Shown piece after piece: positions 59,209 through 64,000 of a stretch of 64,000 nt of DNA. Origin of the DNA: Frateuria aurantia DSM 6220 (lineage in GTDB: Bacteria > Pseudomonadota > Gammaproteobacteria > Xanthomonadales > Rhodanobacteraceae); NCBI RefSeq assembly GCF_000242255.2, contig NC_017033.1, positions 2,615,110 through 2,679,109 on the forward strand, read 5' to 3'. The notes under the pieces are model-generated. The model had not been told where the DNA came from, ran no database searches, and saw nothing but the letters and a program-made list of their open reading frames with translations. The translations under genes and the position numbers were made by a program. Within the stretch, counting starts at the first letter, position 1, and each line of letters starts with the position of its first letter.

Positions 59209-59628
59209 ATGTCCGCCCCTTCCGCCAAGCCGCCTCGAGATGCCGCGCAGCGAGGCTACAACGTCTATCAGCAAGACTGCCCTGCCCGCCAGATGCTGGA
59301 TCGACTGGCCGACAAATGGTCGCTCCTCATCCTCACTCACCTGCGGACGGGGCCTGGACGCTTCAATCAGTTGCGCCGCGATATTGGCGGCATTTCGCAG
59401 AAAGCCTTGAGCCAGAGCCTGCGGAAACTGGAACGTGACGGACTGGTCAACCGCGAGGCCTTCGCCACGGTGCCGGTGACCGTGGAATACTCTCTGACCG
59501 CCCTGGGCCTGTCGCTGGCGGTCCTGGTGGATCCATTGGCGGCCTGGGCGGAGGCTTCGATCGATACCGTGCTGCAGGCCCAGCGCAACTATGATCAACG
59601 CCATGCCCCCAAGCCAGACACCCACTGA
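59209..59628 (+). CDS. HxlR-family transcriptional regulator
   Basis: A 139-residue winged-helix regulator. Family signatures are DCPARQMLDRLADKWSLLIL (with the N-terminal Cys that is redox or electrophile sensing in relatives such as QorR/HypR), LRTGPGRFNQLRRDIGGISQ and KALSQSLRKLERDGLVNRE. It likely represses or activates the divergent flavodoxin-type reductase. Confidence 0.92.
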   Translation: MSAPSAKPPRDAAQRGYNVYQQDCPARQMLDRLADKWSLLILTHLRTGPGRFNQLRRDIGGISQKALSQSLRKLERDGLVNREAFATVPVTVEYSLTALGLSLAVLVDPLAAWAEASIDTVLQAQRNYDQRHAPKPDTH

Positions 59629-59823
59629 AGCACGACTGATCTGCCCGAAGACGGTATCACCGCACTTGGCGGCAACGTCATGCCTGTCCATCTCAGGCCG
59701 ACCACCGCCACGCAGCACAGGCCTGCGCGTCGACGCCGGTGGCGCGCAGGCTATCGAACCTCACGGCTCAACCATGGCGGACAGACCGATGCAGAGCGAC
59801 TGCAAGGGCCTCGCCCTCACGGT

Positions 59824-60417
59824 TCACCACATCAGGTCGTCGGGAATGCCATCCTCGTCCACGCCGCCCTGACCCGGCTCCACCAGCAAGGCAAGAACCC
59901 GCGGCTCCAGCGTCTGCACCTCAAGGGCGATATCGCGACTGACCAGCAGATAGCGGCCATCTTTCTGGACCACGCCCAGCTCACCGGCATTGAGGGCCTT
60001 GAGCTGCTCGTCATTGACATAGATCCGGCGAATCTTGCCGCCATAGGTGAAGTGACGGACCTGCTCGGCCGCCTCGATATTCAAGGCTTTGCCTTCCAGC
60101 AGCTGCTGCAGCTTGAGCTTGCGCTCGCGCTTCTGGCGAGCCTTTTCGGCCGCCTCGGCCTCCGCCTGACGCTTTTCCTTCTGCTCGACCTGGGCACGCA
60201 CCGCCCAGGCCTTGGCCAGATTGATGTCCTCCCCGTCCCCCGCCGCTTTGCGCGAAGAGACCGGATGGCCGCCCCCCTTGCCACGCAAAGCCGCGCCGGA
60301 CTTGGCGGCGGCCCGTCCCTGCCCCGGCTTGCTGCCGGCCGGCCTTGCAGGGCGTGTTTCGGGCACCTGTTTGGCAATGCCGCTCTTGAGCAACTGCTCG
60401 CGCAGTGAATCGGCCAT
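59824..60417 (-). CDS. DUF2058 family protein (YaiL-like)
   Basis: A 197-residue highly charged cytoplasmic protein, sometimes described as a nucleoprotein/polynucleotide-associated enzyme. It starts MADSLREQLLKSGIAKQ and has a long Lys/Glu/Arg/Ala helical stretch (about 75-120, VEQKEKRQAEAEAAEKARQ) and a C-terminal domain (RHFTYGGKIRRIYVNDEQ). The function is not established. The ATG at 60415-60417 matches the family start. Confidence 0.85.
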   Translation of the reverse strand: MADSLREQLLKSGIAKQVPETRPARPAGSKPGQGRAAAKSGAALRGKGGGHPVSSRKAAGDGEDINLAKAWAVRAQVEQKEKRQAEAEAAEKARQKRERKLKLQQLLEGKALNIEAAEQVRHFTYGGKIRRIYVNDEQLKALNAGELGVVQKDGRYLLVSRDIALEVQTLEPRVLALLVEPGQGGVDEDGIPDDLMW

Positions 60418-60477
60418 GAGAATACGGAACTCCGGAAGCTGAGGGGCCGGCATGAAACCATACCGGCCGATGGGCAA

Positions 60478-60702
60478 TCAATAGTGCGGCGGCGGGGGTT
60501 CGGAATGTGCATCGCCACCATGAGCGCTGCGAACCGTCTCCAGCTCGTTGCGCAGCTGCCGGATCACACGCTCAAGCGCCACGATCTGCTGGGCCTTGGC
60601 CGCATCGGCATCCAGCAACTGGTTGAGGGCATCATCGACAAAGGCCAGCTTGATCTCGACCTCGGTCAGCCGCTCCGCCAGTGCCTCGTCTTGCGCGCTC
60701 AT
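60478..60702 (-). CDS. slyX: SlyX family protein
   Basis: A 74-residue coiled-coil protein: [20 protein letters not shown] then a second helix [17 protein letters not shown] and the typical proline-rich, His-Tyr end (EPPPPHY). Function unknown. Its ATG overlaps the ugd stop by ATGA, so translation is coupled to ugd. Confidence 0.9.
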   Translation of the reverse strand: MSAQDEALAERLTEVEIKLAFVDDALNQLLDADAAKAQQIVALERVIRQLRNELETVRSAHGGDAHSEPPPPHY

Positions 60703-62042
60703 GCCGACACCGCCAGGCTGCGACCACGACCGATGCCGTAGTAGGCCAGGCCGGCCTGTTCGACCACCTCCGGCGCATACAGATTGCGTCCATCCACGAT
60801 CACTCCGGCGGCCAGCGCCTGCCGCAGCCTGGTGAAGTCGGGGCTGCGAAACACTTTCCATTCAGTGACGATCACCAGCGCATCGGCCCCCTGCACGGCC
60901 TCGTCAGCACTGGCACACAGCTGCAGATCGGCACGTTCGCCCCAGATCCGACGCGCCTCGTCCATGGCTTCCGGATCATAGGCCCGGACCGTGGCACCGG
61001 CCTGCCACAGTGCAGCCAGCAAGGTACGACTCGGAGCTTCGCGCATATCATCGGTATTGGGCTTGAAAGCCAACCCCCACACCGCGATGCAACGTCCCTT
61101 CAGATCTCCCTGAAAATGCCGGCTCAGAATCTGGAACAGCCTTTCCTTCTGGGACTGGTTGACGGTCTCGACCGCATGAAGCAGACGTGCATCGTAGCCC
61201 TCGGCCGTCGCCGTGCGCAGCAAGGCCTGCACATCCTTCGGAAAGCAGGAGCCGCCATAACCGGCACCGGGATAGATGAAGTCATAGCCGATCCGTGGAT
61301 CGGAGCCGATGCCCTTGCGGACCAGCTCGACATCGGCGCCGACACGCTCGGCGATATTGGCGACCTCGTTCATGAAGCTGATCTTGGTGGCCAGCATGGC
61401 ATTGGCGGCATACTTGGTCAGCTCGGCCGAGCGCTCGTCCATCACCACCATGCGATCGTGATTGCGATTGAAAGGCGCATACAGCTTGCGCAGCACCTCC
61501 ACGGCGCGCGCACTGGAGCTGCCGATCACGATGCGATCCGGCCGCAGGCAGTCGACGACGGCATTGCCTTCCTTCAGGAATTCGGGGTTGGAGACCACGT
61601 CAAAGGAAATCTCTGCACTTCGTACCTGCAATTCGGCCTGGATCGCCTCCCGGACACGGTCGGCGGTCCCGACCGGCACGGTCGACTTGTCCACGATTAC
61701 CGAATAATGCTGCAGATGCCGGCCGATGGTGCGCGCGACCGCCAGCACATAGCGCAGATCGGCACTGCCATCCTCGTCCGGCGGAGTCCCTACCGCAATG
61801 AAGATCAGATCCGCGCGGATCACGGCCGGGCCCGGATCGGTGGTGAACTCCAGCAGACCATCCGCCGCATGACGATGCACCAGCGGCTCCAGACCAGGCT
61901 CGAAAATCGGCACCTCGCCCTGTTTCAGACGACGGACCTTGTCCTCGTCGACATCCACGCACACCACCCGGTTGCCCATCTCCGCCAGACAGGCGCCGGT
62001 GACCAGACCGACATAACCGGTTCCAAAAATCGTGACATTCAT
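60699..62042 (-). CDS. ugd: UDP-glucose 6-dehydrogenase
   Basis: Oxidises UDP-glucose to UDP-glucuronate with two NAD, a precursor for surface polysaccharide. The 447-residue enzyme starts with the NAD loop [17 protein letters not shown] and has [22 protein letters not shown], the catalytic Cys in [12 protein letters not shown] and the C-terminal UDP domain ([17 protein letters not shown]). The epimerase gene at 7.1-8.1 kb could use its product. Confidence 0.97.
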   Translation of the reverse strand: MNVTIFGTGYVGLVTGACLAEMGNRVVCVDVDEDKVRRLKQGEVPIFEPGLEPLVHRHAADGLLEFTTDPGPAVIRADLIFIAVGTPPDEDGSADLRYVLAVARTIGRHLQHYSVIVDKSTVPVGTADRVREAIQAELQVRSAEISFDVVSNPEFLKEGNAVVDCLRPDRIVIGSSSARAVEVLRKLYAPFNRNHDRMVVMDERSAELTKYAANAMLATKISFMNEVANIAERVGADVELVRKGIGSDPRIGYDFIYPGAGYGGSCFPKDVQALLRTATAEGYDARLLHAVETVNQSQKERLFQILSRHFQGDLKGRCIAVWGLAFKPNTDDMREAPSRTLLAALWQAGATVRAYDPEAMDEARRIWGERADLQLCASADEAVQGADALVIVTEWKVFRSPDFTRLRQALAAGVIVDGRNLYAPEVVEQAGLAYYGIGRGRSLAVSA

Positions 62043-62128
62043 CGAACAGCCGAAATCGAACGCAGGGGCCCGTACTCTAGCATCTGGCCACGACGAGGCA
62101 AGCCGCGGCCGCAGAAGCCGCAGTCAGC

Positions 62129-62797
62129 TCAGCTGTTGTCGCCCAGACTGTTGGCGATCGCCTCGGGCCGCTTGGCCCCGGCAAAATGATTCGACCAGTA
62201 GCTCTGGTCCAGATTGCTGACCTCCACGGTCTTGCCCGTGGTCGGCGAATGAATGAACAGACCGTTGTCCAGATAGATCCCGACATGGGAGATCCGGCCA
62301 TGCATGCCTGCCGTGCGGAAGAACACCAGATCACCCGGCTGCATCTCGCCGCGACGCACCTTCAGCCCTTCCATGTACTGCGAGGCCGAATTGGTGGGCA
62401 GGTGCGAACCGATGGCATGCTCGAACACATAGCGGACGAAGCCGCTGCAGTCGAAACCGGTAGACGGGTCATGACCACCGCGGACATAGGGGATATGCCG
62501 CAGCTTCAGGGCCAGATTGACCAGGGTACGCCGCAGCTGGTCGTTCTGCGCCAGCATGTCGTCGGCATTCTCTTCACTCGCCTCGGTCGCCGCAGCCGCC
62601 GCCGGCACCACATGTCCGGCCAAGGTCATCGCCGGTGCCAGTGCGGCCAGCGGATTCAGCAGCGGGCCGGGAATCACCGTCGTGGCAGCGCCTGACGCCG
62701 GAGCTGTGACGGGAGGGGCGGGGGTGGCCGACAAACTCATGGCAGCGGATGCGCCGAAAAAAAGCACGACAGCAGCGGTCAATCGTTTGATTGGCAT
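62129..62797 (-). CDS. NlpC/P60 (C40) cell-wall hydrolase
   Basis: A 222-residue secreted cysteine peptidase. Signal peptide about residues 1-24 (KRLTAAVVLFFGASAAMSLS), a Pro/Ala-rich linker, then the NlpC/P60 domain (about 95-215) with the catalytic Cys in TGFDCSGFVRYVF, the His in GRISHVGIYLDNG and FIHSPTTGKTVEV. It should cut peptidoglycan peptide stems, between D-Glu and diamino acid in characterised members. Transcribed alone. Confidence 0.92.
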   Translation of the reverse strand: MPIKRLTAAVVLFFGASAAMSLSATPAPPVTAPASGAATTVIPGPLLNPLAALAPAMTLAGHVVPAAAAATEASEENADDMLAQNDQLRRTLVNLALKLRHIPYVRGGHDPSTGFDCSGFVRYVFEHAIGSHLPTNSASQYMEGLKVRRGEMQPGDLVFFRTAGMHGRISHVGIYLDNGLFIHSPTTGKTVEVSNLDQSYWSNHFAGAKRPEAIANSLGDNS

Positions 62798-62984
62798 GCG
62801 AGAAGCCCCGAGGCGTGATGGTTGTAGGCGAGACGGCCTGCAGAGGCGGCTGACTCAAAGGATGTCACCGAAAATAGCAAACGCCGCCCGGGCAAATGTT
62901 TTATTAATGTTAAATGCGGCAACAAACTTGAAATAGATGAAAAGGAGTGATAACCGTCACATCCCGGTCTCCCATCTCATCGAC

Positions 62985-63701
62985 TCAAGCGTGCAGCGGC
63001 GGGCGCGGACCGAACAAGGCGCTGCCTATCCTCACCTCGGTGCTGCCTTCGGCAATCGCCTGCGTGAAATCACCGCTCATCCCCATCGACAGGCGCGGCA
63101 GCGGCTGCCCCAGTTGCTGCTGTGCCTGCTCGCGCGCCTGCCGCAGGGTGGCGAAGCAGCGCCGGATCTCGGCCAGGTCGTCCGTCTGCGTGGCCACCGT
63201 CATCAGTCCCTGCACGCGCAAGGCCGGCAGGCGGCTCAAGCCCCGCAGCAACGTCTCCAGCTGCTCGGCCGGCACGCCGTGTTTCTGTGCCTCGGCGGCG
63301 GTATGCACCTGCACCAGCACATCGATCGAGCGCCGTGCCTGCTGCAGATAGCCATCCATCCGCTGAGCCAGTTCAAGCCGGTCCAGCGACTGCCACTCGC
63401 CGATCAGGGCCGCGGCCTGTCTGGCCTTGTTCGATTGCAGATGACCGATCAAGACCCAGGTCGGCGCCGCCGCACCCAGTACGGCCTGCTTGTCACGGAT
63501 TTCCTGGACCCGGTTTTCGCCGAAACGGGTCCAGCCCAGGGCCTGGCCCGCCGCCACGTGATCGGCGCCGAAGGTCTTGCTGACCGGCAGCAGATCAACC
63601 TCCCGCGGCAACCGGCCTGCGGCATGACAGGCCCGGTCCAGGGCCTGCCGGACGGCAAGCCAACGCTGCTGCAATGCCAGACCCAGCTCGATCTCAGGCA
63701 T
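62985..63701 (-). CDS. YggS family pyridoxal phosphate homeostasis protein
   Basis: A 238-residue PLP-binding protein of the alanine racemase N-terminal fold, acting in B6 and amino/keto-acid balance. The PLP Lys is in LLPVSKTF, followed by FGENRVQEIRDK, WVLIGHLQSNKAR, LRVQGLMTVA and LSMGMSGDFTQAI with GSTEVRIGSALFG. The ATG at 63701 is chosen, overlapping the upstream peptidase stop by 8 bp with AGGG upstream. Confidence 0.93.
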   Translation of the reverse strand: MPEIELGLALQQRWLAVRQALDRACHAAGRLPREVDLLPVSKTFGADHVAAGQALGWTRFGENRVQEIRDKQAVLGAAAPTWVLIGHLQSNKARQAAALIGEWQSLDRLELAQRMDGYLQQARRSIDVLVQVHTAAEAQKHGVPAEQLETLLRGLSRLPALRVQGLMTVATQTDDLAEIRRCFATLRQAREQAQQQLGQPLPRLSMGMSGDFTQAIAEGSTEVRIGSALFGPRPPLHA

Positions 63702-64000
63702 CGGCGTGACCCTGCCGGCCATGCCTGGCGATCACATCGGCCACGACCATGGTCAGCTTCTTGCCGGTGGGGATATGCAGAAACTCGTTCGGACCATGTG
63801 CATTGGAGTGGGGTCCCAGCACGCCGGTGATCAGAAACTGGGCCTGCGGAAATTTCTCGCCCAGCATGCCCATAAAGGGAATGCTGCCGCCCTCACCCTG
63901 ATACATTGCCGGCGCATTGAAATAAGCCAGCGAAGCCTCGTCCACTGCCGCCTCCAGCCACGGCGACAAGGCCGGCGCATGCCAGCCGCTGCCATCCTTC
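63694..64000 (-). CDS. M20-family dipeptidase/metallopeptidase (C-terminal part only)
   Basis: About 101 codons, open to the right edge, so the N-terminal catalytic part lies outside the window. The visible end, MYQGEGGSIPFMGMLGEKFP, ITGVLGPHSNAHGPNEF and GKKLTMVVADVI, is the C-terminal metal- and substrate-binding part of M20 dipeptidases. Its stop overlaps the yggS-type start by 8 bp, so the two share a transcript. Confidence 0.88.
   Translation of the reverse strand, partial: KDGSGWHAPALSPWLEAAVDEASLAYFNAPAMYQGEGGSIPFMGMLGEKFPQAQFLITGVLGPHSNAHGPNEFLHIPTGKKLTMVVADVIARHGRQGHADA

Noticed and set aside
60681-62189. 502-codon open frame opposite ugd
   Set aside because: Antisense shadow; no domain.

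Overview
This is a high-G+C chromosomal segment of a gammaproteobacterium. Gene order and protein style (thrS-infC-rpmI-rplT-pheST; hflKC-DUF2065-purA; gloB with yafS-rnhA-dnaQ; slyX-ugd; a DesT/FabR-DesC-DesB desaturase set; dxs beside the hopanoid transporter hpnN) point to the Lysobacterales (Xanthomonadales), most likely a Rhodanobacteraceae member such as Frateuria, Dyella or Rhodanobacter. That placement is inference from protein resemblance, not a computed phylogeny. Most of the window is core genome. Accessory DNA is limited to about 22.2-25.3 kb and, more weakly, 51.4-52.3 kb.

Layout. 1-6.7 kb: the minus-strand translation operon thrS-infC-rpmI-rplT-(terminator)-pheS-pheT, with pheT running off the left edge; infC starts at ATC. 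7-9.4 kb: a UDP-glucuronate epimerase-like gene, a YdfG-like dehydrogenase and a HemJ-like membrane protein. 9.6-13.8 kb: a galactonate-type sugar locus (DgoK-like protein with eroded kinase motifs, KDPGal aldolase, sugar porter) enclosing a small gene with a double-glycine bacteriocin-type leader. 13.9-19 kb: a chemoreceptor, an SPFH lipoprotein, a Pmp3-like peptide, an unknown gene and a GGDEF diguanylate cyclase. 19.2-22.2 kb: fabR/desT divergent from desC-desB, with a palindromic operator between them. 22.2-25.5 kb: a chimeric, stop-interrupted IS3-type ORF, an AT-rich CPBP protease gene broken at a nine-base homopolymer, an intact IS30 element and tRNA-Val.

25.6-38.8 kb: uvrB, a lone pseudopilin, an HI_0607-type shikimate dehydrogenase paralogue, a GNAT enzyme, SapC, an HNH endonuclease whose C-terminus was rewritten by a 22-bp tandem duplication, dxs, hpnN, prmC, oxyR (with an ATAG-N7-CTAT site) and apt. 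38.9-48.9 kb: glnS-deaminase-VTT protein overlapping operon, a decayed FMN reductase, the hflK-hflC-DUF2065-purA operon, an SMP-30/gluconolactonase-like protein and an HbpS/GlcG-like secreted protein. 49-64 kb: an MHYT-GGDEF-EAL protein with a degenerate EAL half, tRNA-Ser(CGA), a PP2C phosphatase, dnaQ-rnhA-yafS, gloB-mltD, fabI, a flavodoxin/HxlR divergent pair, a DUF2058 protein, slyX-ugd, an NlpC/P60 hydrolase, the YggS-type PLP protein and the end of an M20 peptidase.

I did not find a complete, clearly undescribed multi-gene system. The best leads are the orphan double-glycine peptide embedded in the sugar locus, the DgoK-like protein without kinase motifs, the homopolymer-split CPBP protease on an AT-rich IS-flanked island, and the duplication-rewritten HNH nuclease tail.
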